Positions 41,191 through 53,055 of a DNA stretch of 64,000 nucleotides are shown piece after piece. Position numbers and translations under genes: made by a program. The stretch is taken from NCBI GenBank assembly GCA_930367215.1, contig OV884059.1, positions 31,983,882 through 32,047,881 of the forward strand. Direction: 5' to 3'. Under the pieces are notes generated by a model. It saw nothing but the letters and a program-made list of their open reading frames with translations. It did not search any database and was not told the origin of the DNA. Positions within the stretch are counted from its first letter, which is position 1, and each line of letters begins with the position of its first letter. This DNA comes from Pollenia angustigena (taxonomy: Eukaryota; Arthropoda; Insecta; Diptera; Polleniidae).

Positions 41191-42128
41191 CAGTGTTGCC
41201 AATTTAGCCATTTAGTGGCTAGATTTAGCCATTTTTCACCCTGTTTAGCCATTAAAAAATGAATTTTTTTTAGCCAGTTTTCAACTTGTTTAGCCATAAA
41301 ATTTTTTTGCCGTTTTTCTTTTAAAAGGATATGTATGGTTGCAAGTATTTCAATAAAGGGATGCAGGCGGTAGAAAAATCGTTTTAGAAATTTCAGAATT
41401 TTCAGAATTTTCAGAATTGACTATAAAGTTGCTCTCACTTCCATGGTCTAATGCTGAAGTAGAGGGTAAATTAGGTAAAAATTTTTACCATAACAATACA
41501 ATATTTATACCACCACCACAATAGTGGAGAGGGTACTATGCGATTGTGCTGATGTCTGTAACACCTTAAAATATTACTCCTAAGCCCACCTTTACGTATA
41601 CCGGTTAACTCAGAATCACTTTCTGAGTCGAATTAACGATGTTTGTCCATGTAAACCTTGTGAGCAAAGTACAGGTCGCAATTTAGAGATTATTTGATAA
41701 AATTTGGTACAAAGGTTCTAATGTGGTATAGGGCATCATAAAGTCGGGTTTAACCGAATATACTTCTTTATTATTTCTTAGTGTGGATCTGCACTTAAAA
41801 GGTTGCGTAAATGTTGTCGTGATTATGATTTACCTTCAAATTATTTAAAACTTATGATTATTTTAAACTAATGAGTGATTTCTATGAGATGAACAATAAC
41901 GACATCGAATTTGTCGATGATTTAATTTTTTTATATTAATTTACGTTTATTCTTATTTAACAAATTGATCTTAACTCGCAATTTCATCGTAAACAACTTT
42001 AAATGAATTATTTCTGTGTTGTTATTGAATTTTAATGTGTTTTTATTTAAAAAAGCTTTTTAGCCTTTTTTTAGCCCATTTTTAGAGATTTTTTAGCCAT
42101 TTTTGGTCACCAAGTTTTGGCAACACTG
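41191..42128. mobile_element. 938-bp hAT-like element with 8-bp duplication CTTCATAC
   Basis: Ends CAGTGTTGCCAATTTAGCC and TTTTGGCAACACTG are inverted, flanked by CTTCATAC (41183-41190 and 42129-42136). Subterminal TTTAGCCATTTTT repeats occur at both ends. A DINE-like fragment is nested inside. Confidence 0.88.
41507..41790. mobile_element. DINE/INE-1-like fragment
   Basis: TATACCACCACCACAATAGTG, then ACTCAGAATCACTTTCTGAG and GCAAAGTACAGGTCGCAATT, match 51640-51857 and the 54639-55276 repeats. It ends in a partial terminal segment with ACCGAATATAC. Confidence 0.6.
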
Positions 42129-42136
42129 CTTCATAC

Positions 42137-43094
42137 CTTCTTTATATGTTGAAAACAAATCAGAATTACATCTCAAAATGAACTGAAGTTATAGCAAAAT
42201 ATATTGCATTAAATGTTTTATAAAAGTGCATTTTGAAAACTTTAATCGCATTTAGCCAAGTTCGATTTTTTTGTGATATATGACTATGTTGCTATAAAGG
42301 AGCGATATGTATGTTGGTCTCATTTTGAAAAGCCGTAACTCGATTTTTTCAAAATTAACTTTTTAGTGATTCTAATACATTTCGCACAAAATTTAATGCA
42401 ATAGTAAAACAAATAACGGTTTTACAAGCAATTTTACAATACATTCAGCTTCTATTATGTTTTTACATTTTCCTGCAAATTTGCAATTATGCGAGTTTGA
42501 ACCTTTCTATATGAGACCAACAATATGTTTGTATAAATTTTGGTCATGCTAAGCTTACAGCAAAGGGAAACAGTGGGCATATATACCGATGCGAACAGAA
42601 GACAGGAATACAACACGAAAAATATTAAGCAGCTTTTTTATGATTTCTATCTATAATATAAATAAAATATATGTATTTTTTGCAAAAGTAAACAATAAAT
42701 TACACAAAAACACAACAATAATTGTTAAGTGGGTATGGATAGAGCTCTTTAATTGTTTACAAATTAAACTTGACGACTGTATTAAATATTGAGTAAAAAT
42801 CAATAGTTAAAAAAACGATAACATTACAAATACAAACACACACACGATAAAACCATATAACAACAACAACAACATATGCTGTATATTTTTTATTCAGAAT
42901 TTTTTATTAAAATTTATCATAAAGCGAACAAAACCTATATAAACAAATAATTATAACTAATTTTCAATTATTTTGTATATCATCATCTTCTAGTATATCT
43001 TTCTCCTCATTTACACTCATATACATTTACATATATGTATACACAAACATACATACATATTTACATATAAGTTTGGTATACGATTTTTAACATT
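42137..43094. other. No recognisable feature
   Basis: AT-rich sequence; a 67-codon ORF at 42589-42792 has no motif. Confidence 0.35.
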
Positions 43095-43230
43095 CAGCCT
43101 TATAACGGTTGTCGTTGTCGTCAACGACTGTGTCGTTTTTTGAAATAAACAAAACGCCACCTGTGTTCTTTAATCTACTACAAAAAACCAACCCAGTCGT
43201 TGACGACAACGACAACCGTAATAAGGCCGA
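43095..43230. mobile_element. 136-bp hAT-like MITE with TTAACATT duplication
   Basis: CAGCCTTATAACGGTTGTCG and its inverted partner (ACAACCGTAATAAGGCCGA) are flanked by TTAACATT at 43087-43094 and 43231-43238. Arms include TCGTTGTCGTCAACGACT. Confidence 0.8.
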
Positions 43231-43238
43231 TTAACATT

Positions 43239-43928
43239 TGTATTCTTTATTAACATTATCATCGCGATCATGATCATTAATTTCATTATTATGATATTCT
43301 TGAATATTAAAAAAATACTTAAATTAAACATCAATAGAACTGATACATCTTAAAGCTAATTAATAATAAATCATTAAATTTAAATATGTAATACAAAAAA
43401 ATACTTAAATTAAAAAAAAAACAGAACCCAACTCATTATTAATTGTCACTACAATTTAGATTTACTTAATAAACAAACCAACAACAACAAAAACAAAAAA
43501 AAGAATAACTACCTATAACTAAATATATAAACACATGTAAAGAAAACCAAAACCAAAAGAAAAACAAAAAGTAATAATTAAATCATAAGAAATATCTAAA
43601 TCAGTAAATAATAACAAAATAAGAAAAAAAAAAAGAAACAACATCAATTCTATCCTGTGAGAGAGAAAATAAGATTGTGAACACAAAATTTAGAAGAAAA
43701 CACAACAGAAAATAAACTACATAAAAATTTCTGAAAACAAAACTACAATAAATTCGCCCAACCAGACCATTAAATCCACATTTTCAAAAACATGGCCTCC
43801 GCATTAAAACACACTCTTTGTACTAAATGACGTTTTCTTTTATGAAAAAAATATGTTACATTTTATACTTACATGTAAAACTTTTTAAATTCTACCTATA
43901 ATCACTCGAAGTGTTACAAGTTCTATAA
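43239..43928. other. Very A-rich spacer
   Basis: Long runs of AAAACAAAAACC-type sequence, no gene. Confidence 0.4.
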
Positions 43929-44040
43929 GTCTGGGTTCACACTATGAAAGTATTCTTTCAGAAAGTCTGAGTTTATTGGTGAGAAGGGAGAAAAGCATAG
44001 CATCTTCTCTTCTCCTCTCACCAATAAACTCAGACTTTCA
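43929..44040. mobile_element. Truncated MITE, GTCTGGGTTCACACTATGAA family
   Basis: Matches the 143-bp copies at 50492 and 61778 but lacks the right terminus. TAA precedes it. Confidence 0.75.
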
Positions 44041-44071
44041 ATCGAACAAAATTAGCTGCTTTTTTACAACT

Positions 44072-44457
44072 GAAGCACAGCCGCGAATAACGTTGTAAAC
44101 GCCACATTTTGCAAAACCTGTTTTTTTGCAGATAACCGTTAACCTTACTCTCTTACACAGTTTAAACATCAAATCAACCAAAACTATGCACCTTAACGCC
44201 TTCAAAATGGCGTACAAAGTGTCAGCCAGTGGAAGAACATTGCAAGTTACTAACAAAATGATGAAACCGAAATGGTTTTGCAGTGCGGAATAATGTTTTA
44301 AAAGCCTTTTGCATTAAAGTTTTTATTATCATTATTTTTAATAATAGAAAAAATAAAATTTTTAATACAAATAATGCTGCCTGGTCAAAAAATGTTTTTT
44401 TGCTCTCCTGAAAAATTATTATTTTGTAACTTAAAACGTTATTCGCGGCTGTGCTTC
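44072..44457. mobile_element. 386-bp MITE with AACT duplication
   Basis: GAAGCACAGCCGCGAATAAC is perfectly inverted at the right end (TATTCGCGGCTGTGCTTC), flanked by AACT (44068-44071 and 44458-44461). Confidence 0.78.
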
Positions 44458-44461
44458 AACT

Positions 44462-45700
44462 CAAGGCGAACTCATAGCAGGTGAACTCGAGACATCGACT
44501 GGCAATTTTCGACTCCGTGCATTTTGATCTAATTTGTCTTATTAGTTTGTCACAAATTTTTTTATACTTTGATTTTGAGCTGTTATGAATTTACATACCT
44601 TGCAGCTTAGCTCATTTTGTTCTTACTTAGAGCAAGGCGATCACGAAAATTCAGCTGACTATATTTTGCATTTTGAACTTGTTTGTCTTGTTAGCTTGTC
44701 AATTAATGAATGATGCATGATTTTGACAAATAAACTAGAAAGAAATTGAGCAGTCTATCGGTTATGAATTTGCCTTGATTCGAGGTAGAAATGTCAAAAG
44801 TTGCTTATGTTTTTGAAGTATGGACCAATTAAATTGGCTTGCATTTTATCATTCATGTACTTCATTTGCGATTTTTAAAACTATTTGTTGACTGGTTTCC
44901 GCACACATAGACACCACACTAATTACGTGCAAAAATTAAAACAATAATAATATACATACAATTTTTCCCCCAAAATAAAAAACAATTTTATTCAAAATGG
45001 AGTACATCGCTGAAGAATATTTAGAGCTAAAATTGCTTGAATCCCACACATCATAAAAAAGAACTCAAGGTAAGTAACAGTAGTAAGTTATTAAGTTGTA
45101 AAACAGTTTGAACACCTTTAATAAAAGTAAGGGTAAAATATGCCACATATTTGCATGTTTTTCATGCTACATATTCACAGAAGACATTGGAAAATGTGTA
45201 CAGTTGTATTTTTTGTGCAACCCCTGCAAATAATATTGGACCACCTGATCCATTTTGATCAAATGGACTACTCCCTGGACTAGGCCAATGTAATGCAAGC
45301 ATGGACCATGTCATTGTTAAAAAATGTTTGTAGTGAGACGACATGTCTTCATTTTTTAACGACATGTTTTCGTTTTTAACGACTTCAAAACTAATCCTTT
45401 AGTTTTAAGACTACTCCTTTGTAATCTAAAGCTTGGTAATATGGTCCTGCCCTAGGACATCGTAATGTTAAATAGACCATGTTTTTCCATACGTTTGGGT
45501 TACTTTTGGACTAGTCCTAGTCCCTTTTGAGCTACATTTTACACGCGTGTTTGGACTAGTCCTATTATTTGTAAATGTTCAATGTAAGGTGGGCTAAGTT
45601 AAGTTGATGTCGAAATTTTAAAAATGAACTTGTACTGTCCTGTGTAGCCACTCAAAAAAAATGAAGTGTTGTTTTGTAGTTCTGCTTATTTTCGTAATTA
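44462..45700. other. Spacer with one possible short exon
   Basis: No transposon ends are clear. Repeated GGACTAG/GGACCA motifs at 45236-45560 may be an old inverted-repeat element. Confidence 0.3.
44997..45056 (+). CDS. Short ORF before a strong splice donor
   Basis: ATGG in a good initiation context (TTCAAAATGG) encodes 19 residues (MEYIAEEYLELKLLESHTS) before a stop. Thirteen bases later is CAAG|GTAAGT (45070-45075). It may be a decayed first exon of a transposase or gene; a +1 frame shift would read through. Identity unknown. Confidence 0.2.
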   Translation: MEYIAEEYLELKLLESHTS

Positions 45701-45973
45701 GCCCTACGTTTCCACATGCAAGTATTGTATACGTATATCAACGAAAAATCGAGGAAACCTCCGATTGGCTGAAAGTACTAAAATTGTGTGAATGTTAGAG
45801 AAAAAGTGTGAGTGTATTGAGTTTTCGAACTTGCACTTGCATGTGGAAACGGGGGGCTACGGCTGTTTCCTCGATTTTTCGTAGATAAAACGTATACACT
45901 ACTTGCAAGTAATTACTTGCATGTGGAAACGTAGGGTAATACGTATACACTACTTGGATGTGGAAACGTAGCG
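45701..45973. mobile_element. MITE with CTACGTTTCCACATGCAAGT ends
   Basis: The end is inverted at ACTTGCATGTGGAAACGTAG (about 45917-45936), and a partial second copy ends at 45971. Inverted inner blocks around TCGAGGAAAC also occur. Confidence 0.65.
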
Positions 45974-46552
45974 TAAGGTCAAATTCTAGATGGCATTAAT
46001 GACACATTTTTCATAACAAGAAAAGAACCCCTTCTTAAACTTTGTAAGTCAAGTTTTTTTTAAAAACCCACTTTTACTCACGCCCTAAAATTATGCCTAT
46101 TTTATTATATCATCACATAGTAGTTAATACATGGCCTCTTGAAATCTGGTCGAAAAAATTGGTATCAAAAATCGTATCGTGGATATTAATTTTTTTAATG
46201 TTCGATATTTAAGTGGGCTGTGAAACTCTTCTGGCACTTTTTTCAGTAATTTTTATATATTTTCAATACTACAAATAGGTGAGGTGACCAACGTACTCTT
46301 TTTTAGAGGACAATCATCTATTTTAACTGGCTGGCTGTCATCTATTAAATTTTTGTCCTCTTTTTATCATAATCCGTCATCTTTATTTTTGCTATTTACC
46401 TAGCGGGACTTTACTTTTTGTTTTAGCTTATATTGCTTCTTAAAAGTTATTGAGTGCCCCTAGATTAGGGCTGCCAGATGTTTGAACCTATCAACCAGGA
46501 CACGAGGAAAAATGGATAAAAAATTACACCAACAGAAAAGTTTTTTTTTAAT

Positions 46553-47852
46553 ACATATGGGCATTTCCTGGGGTCACGAACGTACGTCCGTACACTTTTG
46601 ATGTACAAATAATATAGAAAACAAAACTTTTCCTAGCATTTTTTTTGATTCGATAGCATTTGGGAAGCTCTATGTTTAGTGCAAAAGATGGATTTCAACG
46701 AGTTTAAGTTTTCATAATAAGAGTTATAAACGTGTGGTCACGAACGCACGCAAAAAAGAAGTCAGCTTTGGCTGACAGTAGTGAAATGTAAAAATCTGCG
46801 CAATGGAACGGAATATACAAAAGTGATTAATTTATTTTAAAAGTGTATTAATGTAGGTCTCCATCCAGTATTTACAAAATAAAATATCTCTCTTGGTTTT
46901 TGTTTATTGGCTTATTTACTGGTCGCGAACGTACGATTTTTCCATATGTTTTTTTATTATTATCACCACGCATTTTCCCATAAATCTCTTCAAAGTTTCT
47001 TAACAAAAAAACTTAATACTCCTTTTACAATTGATTTTAATGGAGAAATTATGAAGAAAGAGTGGAAATATAACATATTTCTTGCATGTAAAATAAGTCT
47101 ATAAAATGTCTTTAGAAGTAGAAAATACAGAAAAATATAAAATTTTCCAGTTTCCAGCCCAATTTCCTCAAGTAAAACAGCTGAGATATGCTATGAACCC
47201 ATTCTTTTATAAGAACAAAGACTTTTTTAGCTTCACTTCGGAAAATCAAATCTTGTAACGTTAATTATACCGCCTTATACTCAATGCAAATGGATGAAAC
47301 TTTGCAGGCATACATATTCCCAATGACAATACACGAATACATGGGCGTAGCCAGGATAAAATCTAGGGGGTGGGCAAAAATTTTTTTTTTGTGGTAAAAT
47401 GCTTTTTTGACCGCCTTTTACTCAATGCAAATGGATGAAACTTTGCAGGCATACATATTCCCAATGACAATACACGAATACATGGGCGTAGCCAGGATAA
47501 AATCTAGGGGGGCGGGCAAAATTTTTTAAACCCTTTTCTTTAGCTTCACTTCGGAAAATCAAATCTTGTGACGTTAATTTAACCGCCTTATACTCAATGC
47601 AAATGGATGAAACTTTGCAGGCATACATATTCCCGATGACAGCACACGTATACATGGGCGTAGCCAGGATAAAATCTAGGGGGGCCGGGCAAAATTTTTT
47701 TTATATGTTCTTTTTTGAGAAAAGCGTTTCTTAAAAAATTTCTTTTAAATGTTCTTATTTTTATTTTATAATAAAAAGCAATAAAAGACGATGATAAACA
47801 ACATTTTATTTTTTCATCCTGGTAAACCATTCTGGGGAAATGCCCATATGTG
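46553..47852. mobile_element. Nested element with ACATATGGGCATTTCC ends
   Basis: ACATATGGGCATTTCC (46553) and GGAAATGCCCATATGT (to about 47852) are exact inverted tips. CACGAACGTACG-type motifs repeat at 46574, 46739 and 46923, and a tandem array lies near the right end. Confidence 0.65.
47269..47695 (+). repeat. Three tandem copies of a 140-170-bp unit
   Basis: CCGCCTTATACTCAATGCAA or its variant begins near 47269, 47411 and 47583. Each unit continues through ACATGGGCGTAGCCAGGATA. Confidence 0.85.
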
Positions 47853-47865
47853 TGTAGTATATCGC

Positions 47866-48084
47866 ACCCTAAATACTAAAGGGTCACAACTCAAAATTTT
47901 TCAAAAATGACTTTTTTCATTAATAAATTCTCAAAAGACATAGCAAAACTTTCTTCAAATTGGACTTTTTTAATAAGGAAACTAATTTTTTTTTAAATAT
48001 TATCACCATTTTTACATAAACTGTTTTTTGGCTCTCCTGAAAATTTAAGAATTTTGAGTTGTTACCTTTTAGTATTTAGGGTGG
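47866..48084. mobile_element. 219-bp MITE with CACCCTAAATACTAAA ends
   Basis: CACCCTAAATACTAAAGGGT with ACAACTCAAAATT is inverted at 48050-48084. The interior shares GCTCTCCTGAAAA with the element at 44072-44457. Confidence 0.75.
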
Positions 48085-49636
48085 GATATGTAAAAACCAG
48101 TTTTTATTTTTAAATCCAACAATATATAGAAAAAAAATTAACGTGTACTTCATGTACATAAAAACGATGAAAAATAATAAAAAGTTAAGCTTAAAATGTT
48201 CTAAACTAAAAAAATTTTCAGAAGATTGCACTTTTTCTAGAACTGCATTTCGGTCTTTGATAAAGTTATAAAAGAGGCAGCATGTCATATTAAAATCAAA
48301 CTTACATTGAACAATACTCTCCAGTGTTTCAGTCTTTAACGAGTTTCTTTCCTTTGTCCATTGAACAGACTAAGTACTCAACTTAAAAAAAATCAAACTC
48401 TTTTAATTATTCTTCAACCAACTGGACAACTGTCAAACTAATCAATTGAAAAAGCCTTACAACGACCGACTCAGTTGACAATTGAATTGAAACGTGTATG
48501 GGCTGCCTAAGAGAAAGCAATTTGTTTTCGGTTTTCGATTACTTCTAAAAGATGTTTACACGGTATAACTTTTTACAGCAACTCGCTGAAACAAAATTTT
48601 AAAGAGGATTGACTATCATCTAATAATCTTTATTATTGAAAGTTTTTACCAGCTTTACACCAGATAACAGTTGAATTTAATTAAAGTTCTTTATACAATT
48701 ACCTTATGTTAGCAGTGTTATAACAGAAATCTTAACCTTTGTTAACAACTTAAACCAGCAAAAAACCAATTTGTTTGCCTTGACCTGTACAAAAAACCAG
48801 GACAATTTAATAGTGGACCAGGACACCAGGACATGTAGTCTAAAACCAGGACAATCCTGGAAAACCAGGACGTATGGCAGGCCTACCCTAGATCGATTAA
48901 ACTTGGGTAGGTAGAGAAACCTCAAAAATAAATAAAATTGGACTAAGGAGGAAGAAGTTCCCCCTAGAAGAACTAATCCATCCCCTGAAAATTTTAACAT
49001 TTTTTTAAGTTTTCCCACACTTTTGTTTAGCAAATGCAACTTTTAACATCGGCTAAAGTTAAAAAAAAACCGAAAATTGGACCCAGGAGATCGTTAAATT
49101 ACACTTTCCGTCCCCGCCCCCTTTTGTGGGCAGTTATTAGGGAGATCGATTATTCGACTTTTTTTTTAATAATAATTTTTATCAATTCGAATAAATAAAA
49201 ACTCAAAAATTAAATTAGTTTTTGAAATAAAAAGTCAGTTTATATAAAAACAAAACAATTCACAAAGCCAAGGAACCAACAAAATACATAGATGACTTAA
49301 GCTATGTTCACACCTATTAAATATTTGACGTCCTACATGTAACCACTAGTTTTCTTAAAGTAATTTTGCTTTTACAACGTCTCAGAAACGTGAACAAATT
49401 TATTTTTACAAAACGTGAACAAAATCTGGAAGCTCTTAAATGTGAACACATTTTATTATTTTTGTTGGCTTTTTAAAATGCTTTTTTTTTAATTGGGAAA
49501 TCCCCGAATTGAGTTCACTTATTGGTTTATGTTACAGCGTTCTTTCTTCTTAATTGTATCCATGTATGTAAACGCTGACATATTAGCTGTTTTTAACATC
49601 GCTACGTTATTCGTGCTATTTGTGAAAGTGAAAAAT

Positions 49637-50200
49637 GTCATTAAAAAAACCGAAAGTGTTATCTTTAAAAGATAAAGTAAATATTCTTGAATTATTGCAA
49701 AAAGGTTATAGAGGCAGTGGCTTAGCTAGAAAATATGGTGTTGCTGAGTCAACAGTTTGTTCCATTAAGAAGAAAAAATAGGATATAACAAATCGTGTAA
49801 AGAAAAACATTACGTTCTTCTGAGCTTCCGAAGGTGGAAAAACTCTTTACAAAAGGTTTCTTATGTTGTTTTCTTTTCTACAAAAAAATGTGACATATTA
49901 TTTAAAAAATGCAATTTGGTGTCTGCTTCTTTAAAGTTTTGCTCCCGAAAAGGTTGAGTTTTTAAGAATAAAACAATTTTTAAGAAACAGACACCAAATT
50001 GCATTTTTTAAATAAAATGTCACATTTTTTTGTAGAAAAGAAAACACCATTAGCATGCGAAATAAAAAATTACCGGTAAGCGGACTGATGCTAAAAGCAA
50101 ATGCTTTAGAAATTCACCAACAATTAAGCCACAGCTTGTTGACCCGTTTAAAGAAAAGTTAAGATTAAAAATGGAGGAACTCTCTTTATGTGTAAATCAG
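49637..50200 (+). pseudogene. pogo/Tigger-type transposase fragment (CENP-B N-terminal domain)
   Basis: The frame from 49637 encodes LSLKDKVNILELLQKGYRGS and LARKYGVAESTVCSIKKKK before a stop, the helix-turn-helix of pogo/Tigger and CENP-B proteins. After a hairpin insertion (49866-50049) the sequence resumes as MRNKKLPVSGLMLKANALEI, the second DNA-binding segment. The DDE catalytic domain is not seen. Confidence 0.75.
49866..50049. mobile_element. Hairpin MITE inside the pogo relic
   Basis: GTTTTCTTTTCTACAAAAAA and AAATGCAATTTGGTGTCTG are inverted at 49982-50047. Confidence 0.7.
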
Positions 50201-50491
50201 CTTTTACGGAAAGCAGCTACCAGATAGAACATACTTTTCATCATTGGAGAAGACTGCTTAAAGAAAAAGCTTTGTTAAAGATGATCAAACAAGAAAACTT
50301 TTAAAAAAAGATGACCGATTTTTTCCTGTGATATTTTTTATCCCTTAAAAACATTCCTTAAACAAACAAAATTTTCTATTCGTTTTTGTTAATTTTATGT
50401 GTATTTTTTATGATATGCATAAGAAATTTATTTTTTTATGTATTATATGCAAAGTCAACTGAATTATTGCACATACATATATTTTTTGTTA

Positions 50492-50634
50492 GTCTGGGTT
50501 CACACTATGAAAGTTTTCTTTCAGAAAGTTTGAGTTTATTGGTGAGAGGGGAGAGAACAATAGCCTGTTCTCTTCCCCTCTCACCTATAAAGTCAGACTT
50601 TCTAAAAGAAAAATTTCACTGTGTAAACCCAGAC
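50492..50634. mobile_element. 143-bp MITE with TTA duplication
   Basis: GTCTGGGTTCACACTATGAA and its inverted end (GTGTAAACCCAGAC) are flanked by TTA (50489-50491 and 50635-50637). It is the same length as the copy at 61778. Confidence 0.85.
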
Positions 50635-51176
50635 TTATTAAAAATTAATAAAATATGTTTTTTAAAATACTTGTTTATCTATTTACTATAAAATAGGGGC
50701 GTTATTTTTTTTTTTAATTTTGGCATTCGATAACGTGAACAAACTCGAAAACGTGAATCGCCATGGTAAAAATTAGTTCAAGTTATCGTGAGTTCACTGT
50801 AAATAGAAATTGTAAAAAATAAAGCTTAAGTTTGATCAATTTACCGGTCACGCTTTTTTGGATTTTATCGTCAAATATTTGTTAGGTCTGAACATACCTT
50901 TAGAATTTTTGAAGAACTTTGATTTTAAACAATTATAGAAATTTAATAAGTTTATTATTTGAGATATTCTCCCAATTTTATTTTAAACTAGCTTACCGAC
51001 CCGGCTTAACTCGGAAACTATTAAATAATGAGATGTGAAAGGAGGCAGTGTGTTAAAAATTTTGTTGTGCATAAGCTCGCTTTAATTTTATCAAACTTGG
51101 AAAAATAAGAAGTGAAAATGAGGCAAAATATTAAATTTTAAACGCTTCCCCTTAAATTGGCTTATACATAGAAAAA

Positions 51177-51857
51177 CAAGTAAGAAAGTATAGTCGGCCA
51201 AGCCCGACCATATGATACCCTACACCACAGTATTTAAAAACACATCATGCTTATGTGTACATGTAAATATGGATTTATCTATGTTTATAAACTTCATGAA
51301 AATCGGTTTGAAAGTTTGTGAGAGGCAGAAATTGCCCTTTGCCTCCCCTTGTGTCTTTTTTTTTTTAAAACTGTATAGCTAATGTGTCCCTATAGATATG
51401 GATCTATCTATGTTTTAAATTTCATTAAAATCGGTTTGGGAGGCAGAAATTTCCCCTATCTCCCCTCGTGGTCCGATTTTTTTAAAAATTTATACATTTT
51501 GTGTCCACATAGATATTTGTCTATCTATGTTTCAAATTTCATTAAAATCGGTTTGATAGTTTCTGAGAGGAAGAAATTTCCCCTATCTTCCCTCGTGGTC
51601 CTACGATTCGGCCCATTTTCAATAGGCTTGGTCCTTGTGCCAATAAGAATGTATGACCCAAATTATCTCTAAAATTGCGACCTGTACTTTGCGCACAAGC
51701 CTGCCAGCCAGCCGGACGGACATCGTTAGTTCGACTCAGAAAGTGATTCTGAGTAGATCGGTATACTTTAAGGTGGGTCTAGGACCACTATTTTAAGGCG
51801 TTACACACATCAGCACAAATGCAAAATACCCTCTCCACTATTGTGGTGTGGGTATAA
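51177..51857 (-). mobile_element. DINE/INE-1-like element
   Basis: It begins AACAAGTAAGAAAGTATAGT with the hairpin GTCGG...CCGAC and ends ACCACTATTGTGGTGTGGGTATA-like sequence. Internal near-repeats of CATTAAAATCGGTTTG and AGGCAGAAATTTCCCCTA recur two or three times. Confidence 0.7.
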
Positions 51858-52023
51858 TGAGAAGTTCCTTGAAGGCAAAGCTGTAAATGAATCATTATTT
51901 TCTTATTTAAATTCGTTACGAATAAGCTACATTTTGAATTAATTCTTTTTACTGTAAAAAAGAATTGAATTAAATTTGAATTAATTCAAACGAATACGGC
52001 AGAAATGAATTTCAATAATTCAG

Positions 52024-52263
52024 GGGCCTAATTCTGGCAGTCGTGATCGAGTACTTTCTCGATTCGAAAGCAATTTTATTTCTAATTCTTTCAGTCGACA
52101 CTGAATGAATCGAAATTATTTTTTCAGTATTGTGAAACTCAAATGAATGCTTTACAACACTGAAAAAATAATTCCGATTCGTTCAGTATTGACTGAAATA
52201 ATTAGATATTAAATTGCTTTCGAATCGAGAAAGTACTCGATCACGACTGCCATAATCAGGCCC
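52024..52263. mobile_element. 240-bp MITE with CAG duplication (intact copy)
   Basis: GGGCCTAATTCTGGCAGTCG and CGACTGCCATAATCAGGCCC are inverted, flanked by CAG (52021-52023 and 52264-52266). A disrupted copy is at 9919-10733. Confidence 0.85.
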
Positions 52264-52560
52264 CAGGATTGGAAAAAAATCTTCGTCGTGGCTGTTTCCA
52301 TATCCAGTCTTCGGTACATCCACTATTGGCCCTAATGCACTTCTAAATTTTTTATGGATAGTTTTCCACTTTTTCACTGTAGTTTATACGACAGGTGTAA
52401 TATACTCTCTAATAGACGAATTCTGGCACAGGTGGTTCAAAACAGTTACTTACTGTTTCGCACATTCTTTTTTGCACAGGTAATATTAGTCTTAGATGTA
52501 ATTATTTAAATAAAAGACAACCAAAACGTTTTGTGACTGACGAAAGAGTTTTGATCATAT

Positions 52561-52805
52561 CGCTCATTTGCTTCAAGACCGGCATAACTCAAAAAAATCC
52601 ATTTCGAGATAAACGCATTTAAAGTTTTTCATTTGTTCTAACTACTTAGAAAAAAAGAAGGCACATTCTCTTCAAACTGGGAAAGTATAAAAGATATAAA
52701 GATGAATTTAATACACAATATAAAGTAAAACAAAGCGAACAATTATGCATCTCTAACTCCAAAATTTCATTTTTTGAGTTATGCCGGTCTTGCAGCAAAT
52801 GAGCG
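52561..52805. mobile_element. 245-bp MITE with ATAT duplication, copy 2
   Basis: CGCTCATTTGCTTCAAGACC and GGTCTTGCAGCAAATGAGCG are inverted, flanked by ATAT (52557-52560 and 52806-52809). It is the same length as the copy at 14968. Confidence 0.88.
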
Positions 52806-53055
52806 ATATGTACCTGTGCAAGATGAGCAAAAACAGAAAAAAAAAGGTAAAATTTTCAAATAAAAAAACAAATGTCGCAAAAACGCGGGACGTTTTTTTT
52901 TTTTTAATTTAAAAGAAGACATTTCAAATTTTATTGTGAAGTATAACCTTTTTAAAAATGCAAATAAATTTATTTTCAAAAATCTTTTAATTTTTTTTTA
53001 CAAAAAAGTGAACAAAAAATCGTTTTTTTAATTTCGAAAGAATTTTTATATCATA

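Larger units (their letters stand above)
46466..48885. mobile_element. 2.4-kb hAT-like element with CCCTAGAT duplication, carrying nested elements
   Basis: Ends TAGGGCTGCCAGATGT and ACGTATGGCAGGCCTA are inverted and flanked by CCCTAGAT (46458-46465 and 48886-48893). Subterminal ACCAGGAC repeats occur at both ends. No transposase is recognised; the interior has a second inverted-repeat element and a MITE. Confidence 0.82.
49300..50899. mobile_element. Inverted-repeat element (TTA duplication) carrying a pogo-like relic
   Basis: AGCTATGTTCACACC...AAATATTTGACG is inverted at CGTCAAATATTTGTTAGG...ACCT, flanked by TTA (49297-49299 and 50900-50902). The 260-bp copy at 62094-62353 lacks the central part, so about 1.4 kb here was inserted. 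That insert ends TTATCGTGAGTTCACTG|TA near 50803. Confidence 0.75.

Noticed and set aside
47422..47830. Two related 77-78-codon minus-strand ORFs
   Set aside because: They lie across the triplicated repeat unit and share the repeat sequence only.
52779..52979. 66-codon minus-strand ORF
   Set aside because: Lysine/phenylalanine-rich low-complexity sequence overlapping a MITE end.
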